Assembly (NCBI RefSeq): GCF_037975245.1 | Contig: NC_092581.1 | Coordinates: 16,741,303-16,805,302 of the forward strand | DNA: 64,000 nt | Source: Apostichopus japonicus | Taxonomy: Eukaryota > Echinodermata > Holothuroidea > Aspidochirotida > Stichopodidae | Direction: 5' to 3' | Shown: positions 26,701 to 38,600 of the stretch, one piece after another | Position numbering within the stretch: position 1 is the first letter of the stretch | Layout of the letters: every line of letters starts with the position of its first letter | Notes under the pieces: generated by a model | The model's input: the letters and a program-made list of their open reading frames with translations, nothing else | What the model was told of the DNA's origin: nothing | The model's database searches: none | Translations under genes and position numbers: made by a program

Positions 26701-29700
26701 CTTTCACTTGTTTTAACTAAAGTCTACTTCACATTTTTGCTTTTACAACCATATTTCCTACCATATACTTGAAGTATCTTATAAAACTAATTTTATACAG
26801 GTATAGATTAAGTTGTTGTTTGTTGTTTCGTTTATTTCTGCCATTAAAATCACAATGAAGTACATTTCTTAATACATAGTTATAGCAATGAGACAGTAGG
26901 ACTTTTTGAGTCTGGTCCCTTACAAAGTCAAACCAGAAAAAGAAATTTTATATAGAGAAAAGAAAACAAACACAATAAAACACATAGGAAACATACACAT
27001 AGGGGTTTCAAAGAACTGGGTAATAAAACAGCAGTGCAATGCTCATAACAAGGCAGAACTATACGAAAACTATTCGTTGAGTAGATAATGTTTCAGATGT
27101 CTTTAAGTGAGAACGAAAATTTTGAAGGAGTTGTCAGAATTGTTATAAATATGGGATTTTTAAAAAAAAAAAAAAAAAAATTTTTATAATAAATATGGGA
27201 AAAAATTGATTACTTGTCCTCATGGAGTTATGTTGAGAAAGAAAGATAGAGCTATGAAAATCTATACCCTTTATAGGCAAGACAGTTACAAGAAGACAAT
27301 GGTACTCAGTGTTGTGATATGTGTGCATGGTACTTACCCTGACTGTTCCATTGTTTGTCTGCCAGACTTGAAGAAGACCATCAGAACCAGCAGATACTCC
27401 TAATTCACCTCCAGGTGAAATGCTGAGGCTTTCAATCTAAGGAATTGAAAGGTGTTTAGATTGAAATATATAGCAAGGCCTTCAAATGCGAAATCGATTA
27501 TACTTCAAAACTTACAACCTGTGAAATCAAAAGGTGATCGAATTTAAAATAAGACAATGACAGATACAGAAGACATTCTACTTGTGTATAGTTTGCTGGG
27601 ATAATATATTGTTATAAGCTGTAACGATATACTAACAATGTAACCAATGTTCCTTACACCTGACTAGAGAATAGAGATGACTAGATTTACATATTCATAT
27701 CGATATAGAACAATGGAGACTTTAGCAATTAAGCAGACACCAACTTTGTTGCTTTAATGAAGCTAAAGGGGATATTTAACAACAATGAGTTTAGAAATGT
27801 CTGATATGAACTGGAAGTAACCTCAAACCACAGCACTATAATAAACTTCATACATAAACTCATAAACTTCATACATAAACTTCATAAACTCCATCTCAGC
27901 ATCATTAGGATATTATTACTGTATATTTAATCCTTACGTATATACTGTATTATATATATTTGTACATTTTTCTTTTCTTTTCTCACAGGGAGTTTCCTAC
28001 CTTGTAAAGTCTTTATAAGACTTTATAGGATACTTCCTTTCCCACTGTACACAATTGGCGATAAAACAAATAAATGAATATATAGTTGATGCAAAACAGA
28101 GGATTAGAGATATAATGTGATGAATAACTATTATAGGTAATACATGAATGTTACTAGGAAGTTAAAGCCTCATTATGCATTCCACTAAAACCAAAACCTA
28201 ATCAATCCTAAAACATGGTCCTTTATTGGTACTATTTATAGTAAATAAAACACAATCACAACAATGGAATTGCTTGCCAATATTCTGGCCCATTGCCAGA
28301 GATTGTGAGCATTGAAAAATTCGAACATAAACACTCTGTTCTGTGTTTGTAAACAAAAGTAGCAGTTGAAGCAAGATGCATGAGCAAATGTCATGACCTC
28401 CATAGGTAATATTGATATATATATCCTACACATTGTACATGTATTCAACAACTAGACTGGAGAATATTTGTTAAATGTGTCCTTTCAAACTGCTACTGTA
28501 CCAAACATTAGCTTAGAGAGAGAGAGAGAGACAGACAGCCATTACTTCATGGTGCTAGACATAGCTATTATATAAGATATGTACTTTAATCATAGAATAC
28601 TTCCATGCCGCAGGTATGAATGGGAGGGGTCAAAACATCTACCCAAGGATGTGCCTGATTAATGCTTTGGACTGTTATGTACACAAACACAGAATGTTTA
28701 TGTTTGATGTTGTCATTCACTTGTTCTCTGCAAATGAGACAAAGTTTAGGGGAGAAAAGTACATAAGGATTTTGTGATTATTTCCTACACAATAGTAACA
28801 AAAAGGAATGCTTAGACTGTCAAAGATTGAATCACAAATGAGGCTTTAAATATTGAGAGAACAAATCAAAATGCATATAGCAATCAAAATATTTTTTTAT
28901 TTAATAAATAAACTGTTATTAATATACATTACCAAACAATGTTACTTACACTTTTGCTATGGATGGAGCTAAGCGTAGCTGTTGGAGAAGTAAACTTTGT
29001 TTTCAAATCCTTGTCCTTAAAAGTTAACTCCAAGCTTTTCTGTAACAAAACAAAAAAAATGTCTGAAAGTAGTCTTCATAAATATGAAGTTCTCAAATTG
29101 TTTCCCAAACAGTCATGACCAGTCACAGCTTTCATTGACAATAATAAACTAATGAAAGAGGGTTCTGATATCTAGACAAAGAAGCAAGAATTACCACCAG
29201 AGTGCAACTGTGCATATAGCCTTTTCCTGGTTGGTTACTATGGAGCTACAGTATTCGTGGCTCAAAGGGTACAAATTCAAAGCTGTATTTAACAATCCAG
29301 TCCACTCATTTATTTAATTATGTGTGGAAATTAAGTGTAGGGATGCACCGGATCCAAATTTTTGGATCCGGCCGGAACTGGATTTTGCCGGATAGTACAT
29401 GAAATCCGGCCAGATAAAATCCAGCCGGAACCGGAATTTTTCATTACACAAAAGAAAATCATTAATAAGAAGTAGAAGTATGAAACAAGGAGTATTAGTT
29501 TGGTTGGTTTTTAGAAACAGTGGGTCAGACCATTGAGAAAATTAAATTAAATATGTTAAACCTAATTTTTCCTTACTTTGAATGTTTTTATTAATTTTTG
29601 GAAATAGTTTACTTTGATATAAGTTAATACCAACACCTTTTTAAGGAATAATTCAGGCCAGATTTTGAAAAAGATCCGGCCAGATTTTGAAAAATATCTG

Positions 29701-31920
29701 GCCGGAACCGGATAATTGCTCACTATCCGGCCGGATACTCCGGCCGGACCGGATATCCGGTTCATCCCTAATTAAGTGCACCTAAACTAGGCTTATTTTT
29801 ATTCATCAGAATCCTTAAACTCCTAAACTATTGTGTAAGAGAAAATCTAAGCATGATTTCTAAGCACAAATAAACAATGAAACAAAGTTCTTTATCTACA
29901 CATGGCACAGTTATGGTGTAATGCAAATATTTGTTTAGTAGAAGACAGCATGACTAGCAAACCAACAGGGATAAAGTATACATCAAAGGAGGACATTTGT
30001 TAGTCATCATTGAAACAAAGTACTTGGTAACAGATATTATGAAAAACTGACAGCCTTAACAAGTAAGATATGGACCTAGAGGCAGTTACCATGGTAATTT
30101 TTGCTTCAGCAATTGTAAAGTTATTGACTTGGGTGGATTTATCAAATAAAGACATGACAAGTCTCTGACTTCAACACATATATATTTACAAGGAATAACA
30201 TAAATAAACGAGCACGGAAACACAACTTAGAGACATCAGGTAGGAATGTGGAGTGAAGGCACACGCCTCGTGTACTGTAATATATATCACTTGTTGGAGA
30301 CCTCTGATTGGTCTATTCGAATAACATGTACACTTCACGTTTTCATAATGTTATGTAACACATCACATTACATCCCTCTTTTTCACTATAGGACACTTAT
30401 TAAATACTAAGGGCTTAATAAACAAATTCCACCTTGTAAACGTATTCATAAATCTAATAACTTTCTTGGATTCACTCTACGTCCTGATTGTGTATAATAG
30501 TATTCAGCCCCATCTCCACTTTCAGGGTCTTGAGTACTTGGAGTAGTATCATCTAAAAGTAGAGATCTGGAACCCCTTGATCATCTGATGTATGTCCACT
30601 AACATCAGGTTCTCTGAATGTGACATTTCTCTCCCCTTCTTTAATATTCCGTTTATTTCGGATGGTCCCATAATATATGAAGCTCATCTTTGCAGTAAAA
30701 CCATACCTGAGTTATATCGCTGACAGCAAAGCCTTCTGATGCAGTAAGAATGGGCAAACCTTCATCATTAAGACCATGTGACCTTAGTTCACCACTGATG
30801 GATGTTTCCCCTAAGGAAAACAATTAAGTTATATTACACATGGGTAATCTTTGAAAGGATTTAAAAAAATCTTGACAAACTATTGATGAAATCAGGAAAG
30901 CACTACAGTATAGTCCTACAAATATCAAAAAGAACTGTGTGAAATTTAGATCTGAAAGAAAACATTATCACTATGCTAAATTACCATCATAGGATATTAC
31001 TCACGACTATGCCTAAAGCCCTCAGGCTCGGATTATATTTTTGGTGCTGGAAATAGCCCTCCCCCCCCCACCCCTCTGCTCAAACAACATATACATTGGC
31101 CTTCTTCCATGAATTGTTTTTATTTTATTTAATTAATTTAGCCTACGTAAAATCCTTAGTTTTGGGGAATAGCAATTTTGCCAAGCGAAAACCCTAGCCA
31201 AATTGGAAAAATTGCTACATTATTAACAAATTTAAAGAAAACATTTCAAGCTAATTGATTTCCAATCATTGGACACCATTTGAAATAATGGGCATACATC
31301 AACCTACAGAAGTTAGGTTTAATAAATTTCATACTCATAGCCTCACCTTACATTAGGCCTAACTCTTTTACTTATCCTGGCAAGATGAAACAGGTGCCAG
31401 GAAAGTGAGACAACAGATCGAATTTTCAGGCAGCCACATACTAGGCTAGGCCTAAATATTTTTGACTAGTGTTGGGTCTGACTTTTGGATCGAGTCTCTT
31501 ATTTCTCTGGTTGGATTGTTCCATTTATTTATCATGCACAGGCCTAGGGGAACTTTACAGCAACAAAGTCGTTTGTCATTCTCAAATTATTTTGAGTAAG
31601 TGTAGGCTAGGTAGTAGGTGTGCCAATGATTTTATAGAAATTAGGACTATGCTAGGCCTAACAGTTACTAACAGTAAACGAGTAGTGTAGCTAGAGTAGG
31701 CCTAGGCTAGGCCCTACCGATATTCTTGTAGGATATCCAAGCTCGACCTTCGTTATCCCTAAAGACAAGAGAAAATGACAAAGATTAGAGGATAATAATA
31801 AAATGCATTAAATACAATTATTTAACGACAGTTGTACTCGGATTTTTAGTCTTACTTGAGAATTTTTGACCAATCATTCTGGATAAACAGCTTCCCACGA
31901 TTTACTGCAGCAGAAGACAT
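20758..31920 (-). CDS. PAAF1: Proteasomal ATPase-associated factor 1 (WD40 protein), ten recognised exons, 3' end uncertain
   Basis: PAAF1 binds 19S proteasomal ATPases and restrains 26S assembly (family knowledge). Recognised exons, complement, 5' to 3': 31856-31920, 31718-31758, 30707-30810, 28950-29039, 27338-27436, 26005-26155, 23453-23650, 22797-22888, 21954-22069, and 20937-21019 (or 20758-21019). All junctions read GT/AG and phases stay in frame. The start is the ATG at 31920, giving MSSAAVNRGKLFIQNDWSKI, which resembles the IQSDW N-terminus of the human protein. WD40 signatures include GHAGDVNTCQFFPSG with LKIWSVED (about residues 138-171) and SRDGTARLWDCG (about 201-212); AFNCCGF and DGSIHLVDLR lie in exon 9. 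The last recognised stretch is SPVLCIQPFREGFVAGSG. There the frame meets a good donor (G|GTGAGT at 20936). Without splicing it runs on to a TGA at 20758-20760, giving 405 residues with a non-WD tail. The usual final blade (about 50 residues, CRDG-type) was not found, so the 3' end is unresolved. Human PAAF1 is about 392 residues. Confidence 0.93.
21604..21870 (-). pseudogene. Decayed tandem copies of the PAAF1 exon 9 donor end
   Basis: Exon 9's 3' part plus following intron (21868-21993) recurs at 21604-21723 and, truncated, at 21768-21810. The first copy keeps about 39 exon bases (21685-21723) and a GT after AG (AAG|GTGTGTG), whereas the true donor is AAG|GTACGTG. The second copy breaks within the exon match. 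The copies are downstream of exon 9 in the transcript, in intron 9. Confidence 0.88.
27840..27895. repeat. Short ATAAACTTCAT tandem repeat in a PAAF1 intron
   Basis: The motif CATAAACTTCATA recurs about four times within intron 4. Confidence 0.7.
28515..28534. repeat. (GA)n microsatellite
   Basis: About eight GA dinucleotides followed by GACAGACAG, in PAAF1 intron 4. Confidence 0.8.
29338..29770. mobile_element. hAT-type MITE with intact 8-bp target-site duplication
   Basis: The element starts TAGGGATGCACCGGATCC and ends GGATATCCGGTTCATCCCTA, whose reverse complement is TAGGGATGAACCGGATATCC. It is flanked by perfect 8-base duplications ATTAAGTG at 29330-29337 and 29771-29778. The interior is rich in CCGGCCGGA motifs and has no transposase. 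Eight-base duplications are characteristic of hAT elements. It lies in PAAF1 intron 3. Confidence 0.93.
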
Positions 31921-33180
31921 TTCTAGGGCACAGCGGTGACCAGGGCAGTGAGATATTAGCCAAGGTGCGTTGAATAAATAGAAACAGTTACATTCTTGAA
32001 GACCATGGATGCAGATTTTCTTGCTATAAATAATAGTATGTTAATGAAAAATACTTATTTTATCGATATAAAATAAATTTACAGATAATGGGATCTATAT
32101 AGAGATCAATTTATTTAGATTTTGAATATATGTTTCGACTAAGGAAAATCATCTGGCAATGAAACCATGATCAGCTGTCTAGTCAAAACATTGTTGATGT
32201 ATATTAGACTAGAGAAGGTTAATTCGGAGTCAAAGTCGTCGAAGCTTCGTTCTTAGTACATCACCGAGGAATCGTGGTATCATTTATCTTAACAATTTTC
32301 CTTTAAATTGAAGAAGATGTTATTTTAGTCACAGTAGCATAATTATACGATATAACGTAGATATTAACCACTTTGACGAATAATCTAAATGTAAGGCAAT
32401 ATTCCTGTGTTAGGCCTTCGCACTTGACCTGCACAGTGCACCTTCAAGGATGTACAAGACTACTGTAGACCTATGTTGTAGATTAAACAACAAGTTTATA
32501 AATGTAGTGTACTGTACAAGTTAGGCTATTGTATAACTGTATTCAAGCATCCATCTTAGCAGCGACTGTGATGATGATGATGGCTCACAGCATTTTAACA
32601 GTATTAACAGTTTTATTATGGTACTTATTATTAAATAGCATTGTGGGGTACTTACCAAGCAATTAAGACACTGAAGTGGCAATTTCTACTCATTGTTAAA
32701 TTAATTCATGAAACAACTAGGCCTATATACTCAAGCTCTACATTGTTGCCAGCAGTGCAGTCACTTGAAATGGAAAAGAAGGACACATAACTACATTGTG
32801 TACATGCATAATCACAGCATATCACAGAATTGATTATAGTAATGATTTTAAAAAAACTGTCTAGTATGTGGCTATGCTTGCTGGCTCTGTGGCTGTGATG
32901 CATAAACAATATAAATTCAGTAGGCACCTACAGTGGTTATACTTATAAAAATGACATCCTGTTGAATAAAACATTTGTGTAAGCGGTTTAATATGTAAAG
33001 GATGACTTTTAACAGCATTCTAGACTGGATGCAGTATAGCATAGTCAAAGAGAAAAGAAAACTGAGTGTTAGTAATGTTTCCCACAGTCATTCCCGTTTA
33101 CCAGATATTCAGGTTGTTTTGGTCAAACGGTAAGGACTTGTGATCTAAGGATTGCAGATTCAGGGGCATAGCTGTCGAAT
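31921..33180. promoter_or_regulatory. PAAF1 upstream region in the divergent PAAF1/WDTC1 interval
   Basis: The PAAF1 ATG is at 31920 minus and WDTC1 coding starts at 35674 plus, so promoters of both must lie between, unless 5' exons extend further. No TATA box or CpG-rich block stands out by eye. Role inferred from position only. Confidence 0.4.
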
Positions 33181-33210
33181 ACCCCGCGTTATTGAAACTT
33201 AACCAAAATA

Positions 33211-33440
33211 GGTGCTACGGGCTACGAGGTAAAAGTGGATAAGTGATAGATGGCGCTAACTTATTTAGGTTAGGGATAGGGTTAGGGATAGGGTTAGGGG
33301 TTAGGGATAGGGTGACTTCGTAGCCCGTTGGGTCGTCGCCACTAAATACTTCAATCCCCATTCCACCACTTCTGACTTCGTAGCCCGTTGGGTTTACTTA
33401 AAAACAAAGCTAGACCCAGTAGCCCGTTGGATGTCGCCCC
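33211..33440. repeat. Foldback element with internal TTAGGG-like repeats
   Basis: The left arm GCTACGGGCTACGAGGT (33214-33230) is an imperfect inverted match of ACTTCGTAGCCCGTTGG (33315-33331). The loop side holds AGGTTAGGGATAGGGTTAGG-type telomere-like repeats (33266-33312). The right arm motif GTAGCCCGTTGG recurs at about 33380 and 33419. This reads as a small foldback or MITE-like element. No target-site duplication was found. Confidence 0.75.
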
Positions 33441-34367
33441 AGATCCCCACCTCCAGGGAAAATTTAGATATAGCACACTGTAGTGCCCCAGGAGTGACTG
33501 TATGAATTCTACACACTTGGTTGTCTGGGCGTGACAAGTTGCCAATGACAAGGCGTTAATTGTTGATAAGTCGTGTGAGAAGGCCTTGCCTTGATACAAG
33601 ACGGTTAACCTTGAACTTAAATCTTGCATTTACAGAAATGATGCAGTTTGGTGATCTTTGTTCAGTTCCTTAATATGAACATTGGAATCAACACTCATGA
33701 TTTGTTGGATGAACTTGAAGGGAACTGCCACCATCAGCCTCCGATTAATATATGGGATCCTTCTTAACATTGTAGCTCAGATTATGATAGCATCCCCAAT
33801 GAATTGTATGTAGTTCATGATTGTAATGGCTACTGCTGAAAATTCAAACAAAATAATACTGCCACGCATATATAATAGACCAAGATAAAACCAGTACTTT
33901 ACAAAATATGTTTATCTGGTGTTGGTGCCTTATCATGGATGTACAATATATCAATATTTAAGCTTCTTTTGGTAAAGTTAGCCAAAACAATTGTCGAATA
34001 TATTATATTTTCGATCAGGAACACGCACACACGAATAAAAATGCACAGTAATTTTATAATGCACCATGCCATAAACCTCAGAAGTTTTTCGTCGCAAAAT
34101 CAAATTAATTAGTAACCTTTATTTTGCTGGCGACAAAACATGCTTTGGAACAATTACCAGAATAGCTCCTTGTATTTTGTTGTATTGATAATGGGATTGG
34201 CTTGTTATGGGATACATCATGAAATAGTTTCTGGGGAGTACAATTATTACAGTAGGGAAATCTCATGGGACAATCCTAAGTTATAGTCAAAATTTACAAT
34301 TTGTTTTCCCACTATGCAGGGCTGTCCATCATGTGGAATAGTTAAGACTGGTTTAAAAAACATGAAA

Positions 34368-34735
34368 CTAACATACTTCTACAACTTGGCACCTAAAGTA
34401 ATATACTTAGAAGTTGGCACCTTAACTAATATACTTCTACAAGTTGACACCTAAAGTAATATACTTCTTCAAGTTGGCAGAAAAACTTGGCACCTTAACT
34501 AATATACTTCTATAAATTGGCACCTTAAGTAATATACTTTTACAAGTTGGCACCTTAACTAATATACTTCTACAAGTTGGCACCTTAACTAATATACTTC
34601 TACAAGTTGGCACCTTAACCAATATACTTCTACAAGTTGACACCTTAACTAATATACTTCTACAAGTTGGCACCTTAACTAATATACTTCTAAAAGTTGG
34701 CACCTAATATACTTCTACAAGTTGACATCTTTTAA
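34368..34735. repeat. 30-bp minisatellite
   Basis: About eleven units contain AATATACTTCTACAAGTTGG followed by CACCTTAACT, with a few truncated units at both ends. The minus-strand frame (VPTCRSILVK) is a repeat artefact. It lies about 1 kb upstream of the first WDTC1 coding exon. Confidence 0.95.
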
Positions 34736-35669
34736 TGCAACTTCCTTCAATACTGTATTATCTTACAGCGCATTGATCATTGCAGACGAGGTAGAAGTAA
34801 GGCACCAGTCTTTCCTGCCATAATTTCCTTGTTTAGTGTTTAATATTGATTTTTCAAACAGTGTCAGTCTAATGTTTGTGTAAGGGGAGGGGGAGGGGGT
34901 GATAGGGGAGGAGAGTAATAACATAACCCTACACAACTACTCAACTAAAGCTACCTTGAAAATCTTTTATTTCCATCTATGTACAGTAAGAGTAGGCCGT
35001 AGGGACAGATGTTTATGTGTAACTCCATTGTACAGTGTGTTGTTTCACAATTTTAATGCAAACCGTTATTTAGGCCTCAGTTATTGACTTCACTGGTACA
35101 ACAATTATACTACGTATAATCTAACACGTTCTTATGTGGATAGGGTCTCAAATATAAGCTACTGTAAGGCTTCCTGATCCTTGGGTCTCTAAACTAAACT
35201 AAAGTATAAGTATTGTTTATATTATATACATGTATATACAGTACTACTCTATAGTATACTATATCAGTACAGTACTGTATTTCTAGTATGTTAGCTGTAT
35301 CCTACTGTCTTATTGTCAACATATCAACACCAAGCATCATGGGAAGTCTTCGGAATTACTTTTTCATATTTCAGCACTATTATTACACTTTAAATTCAAA
35401 TATCTCTTATACATTATGCCTGCGTTTGCTGTGTAACAGGAGTAGCGTATCATGACTCATATATGACATATGTATGATGAAGTATTACTTTAGGATTAGT
35501 GTATGATTCCATTCATTAGCTGGTATGTCTGTCTGTTGGTTTTCTCACCACAGGATTTCATTATCCAGAGGAAGGTGCACTACTGCTGTCAATCTTAATT
35601 CAATTTAATTGTCAACACTATCAGGGAGTGAGATCATCTCCCAGTCGGGGTTGTAGCTCTTCTTCACAG

Positions 35670-35673
35670 CCAA
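35670..35673 (+). other. WDTC1: Likely splice acceptor just before the WDTC1 start codon
   Basis: A pyrimidine-rich run ending in TTCTTCACAG stops four bases before the ATG (CCAAATGG, A at -3 and G at +4). This reads as an acceptor and implies that at least one non-coding 5' exon, and the promoter, lie further upstream in the 31.9-35.6 kb interval shared with PAAF1. Inferred from sequence context only. Confidence 0.5.
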
Positions 35674-38600
35674 ATGGAGCTGAGAGGCTCCAATATAACT
35701 TCACACCTTTCTCTTAGAAGTGTAGAGGTAAGGAACTATTTCTCAAAGCATCTTTAAATAGGAGAGTCAATACTTTAGTAGAAAAACCCTATGGAACAGA
35801 TGGGGGAAGAAGCATTGGAACTTGGCAAAATGTCATTGGTTTGGGGCTAATATTTTATTTTGTAGCAATAAACTTTAATGAATCATAGAGTTGTTTAAAT
35901 GTGATACATTTGTGGAACTACAAATATTCGACAGTGCTGGATGAAACCCCATCTTTATTTTTACCAATTCTAGCTTGAAATGTAGTTGTTTTAAAAGATA
36001 ACCCTTTTGCCAGTTGACTTGATGTGAGGTTAATGTTTCATATCCCTCAGGATCCTCGTACAGTACAGTCTGAAGAATATTGTTAGTAATGTGGATAATG
36101 ATTATAAGGGTTTGGTAATGAATGTGTGGTAGCTACTCTTTCCTAAGAAATATTTCTATGATACTTCAGAAAGTCTCAAGAAGGTTTCTTGTAGGAGAAT
36201 GTAGCTAGCTCTCGAGTGTTGACATGATACAAGGGTTGTATAGTGAATATTCAGTGTCCCGCAGCAATGTTTGTATAATATTTCAGAAAGTTTCAAGATA
36301 CTGCAATGATTCCTTTGGCCTTTCTATAATGGTTTAGGTTGCTTTCAGCAATGTTTGTTAAGATTTACCCAAAAAATAACATCAGTATGTTTTGTTTCCC
36401 CATTTTAAACTTTCAGTACAGGAAACTCAGGAAGAAATTCCATAGAATAAATCATGTAAATGAGTCAATGATACATCGACTTGGTCTGGAGAAGGAATTA
36501 GAGGTACTGCTTGATTTCAAATCTGCTTTTACCATCATTTAAATATGAGAACAGAAAAAAAAATGTTTTGATTAAAAATGTTCAGGTTCAAATGAAAAGA
36601 TGTGCCATGTTGGCTGAGTAACATTACATTCTTTCAGAAGTCCAGGAGCAATTCTTAGTTTGATTCCTTCCCAAGGGTATTTAGTGTAATTCCTCTATGG
36701 TAAAGATATCCCAAAATTGACGATTGAATAAAGGTGAACAAATTGCTTATCTACAGCGAAAAGCCTGTGTATGCATCCTAAAGTTGAAGAAGATCCTGCT
36801 TGGATCAAAAACAGCAGGACATCTAATTAAGCAGAGAAATCAGCTGGCACTTAGCCAAGTCACACATTGTTATTGACATCTTCTTCAACTACTGCTATTA
36901 CTAATATTGCTGTGACAGTAATATTTTTATGCTCAGATAGTTAGCAGTGTAGGAACTGCAGGCTTTACACATTACAAAAAACACCATGAAAACATTGCAC
37001 AAGCCTTCCAAAAGCATTTGCAGCTAGGCAGGGCTTTGCTATTTGGTTGCTACAGTATAGTTGGCCAACTTTATAGTGTACTGAGCATTTGTCAACATTT
37101 TGAGAACTGTGAGAACCTAAAAATGTTGTTAAATTTGTCAGTGCTCTTAATTTTAATCTCCAACCCAGATACATGTGTCAATAAAATCCTCCTATTTTTC
37201 AGACTTATGGTTTGTATGCCACCTGTTAATAGTGCATCAGATATGATTATTAGTTGTAATTTCTAAATATTTTAATGTCAATTTTCTGTATCACTGTTTA
37301 TTTTCTGCATGTGGTATTTCAGACCCTTTCTATAGTACGATCTCACATATTTGAACAACTATGTTTCTACAAGTATGTTTCTACAAGTACGTTTCTACAA
37401 CTATGTTTCTACAACTATGTTTCTACAACTACGTTTCTACAACTACGTTTCTACAACTACGTTTCTACAACTACATTTCTACAACTACGTTTCTACAACT
37501 ATGTTTCTACTTTCACAGGGTCATCGCGGCTGTGTGAATTGTCTAGAATGGAATCATGATGGATCGTAAGTTTACCTCCATCTGTTGTAGATGGTAGATG
37601 AAGATATCATCCATTTTGCATTTTAGTTTCTGTTTTCTCATCACCCTAATTAATTTGTGCATACTTATGTTAGCCATAGCAAGCAATAGCAAATGTCTAA
37701 AACGACTTCAATATGGTTTATCGTTTTGCTCTGCTTTCACTGACAGTACACAAGTTTGTACAATGATTCCGTTCCATATGTTGTACTACCGCCTATGATT
37801 GAAATGAATCCGAGGAGATTAAGCCTAGGTCAAACCAGAATTGCTTTCATAAGAACAGAAGGTGGTAAAATTATATATATTTTTTGGTGAAATACAAGTT
37901 TGCCTTGAATTTTTTCAACCACAAGGTTTTGAGGCCAATATGCAACTTGTTGCTTTTTGCTATATACAAGAGGCTTGAGAATTCACAGATTGGGGTAATT
38001 ATACATCACTTGTCAATTCTAAAATACCACTCAAAGATGGCCTCTATCTAGCACCTCAAAGGTTACACTTTCACGTGTTTTACTTCTCAAACAGTCTGCT
38101 CGCCAGTGGATCTGATGACTTGCATGCAATCATATGGGACCCACAGAGACAGAAGCAGAAATGCACACTTCGAACCGGTCACCATGGCAACCTCTTTTCT
38201 GTCAAAGTGAGTATCATTTCTTTAATTCCATGTGTGTGGTGTCTGATTCGAGCTGGATCCAGTCGTAACTGTGTGAGACTTGAGGTGATAGTCTGTGGTC
38301 ATTCAAGGATAACCATATTGCGATAAAACTAATAATAAAGCATTTCGATTCTGCCTCATGAATTATTCAACGGTAATCCGATGCTTGCTAGCTTCTTACA
38401 TCTCGTAGTCTTTCATAATTTCTATCCTTGAGTTGTGTGACTTCCCAGTACAGTGTGTAAATGATAAGTAATGAGTTGGTTATACTCTTACCAGTATTAA
38501 CATCAATCATATGCTGCACTGATGTATTATTATGATACTTATCAATAGACTGTAGGAATCATGGCTTTATCAAACTGCCATCTTATGAATGTGTTCAATC

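Noticed and set aside
33110-33175. Second tRNA-derived SINE head
   Set aside because: Resembles a box A region, but box B is poor (GCAGATTCAGG) and no body follows.
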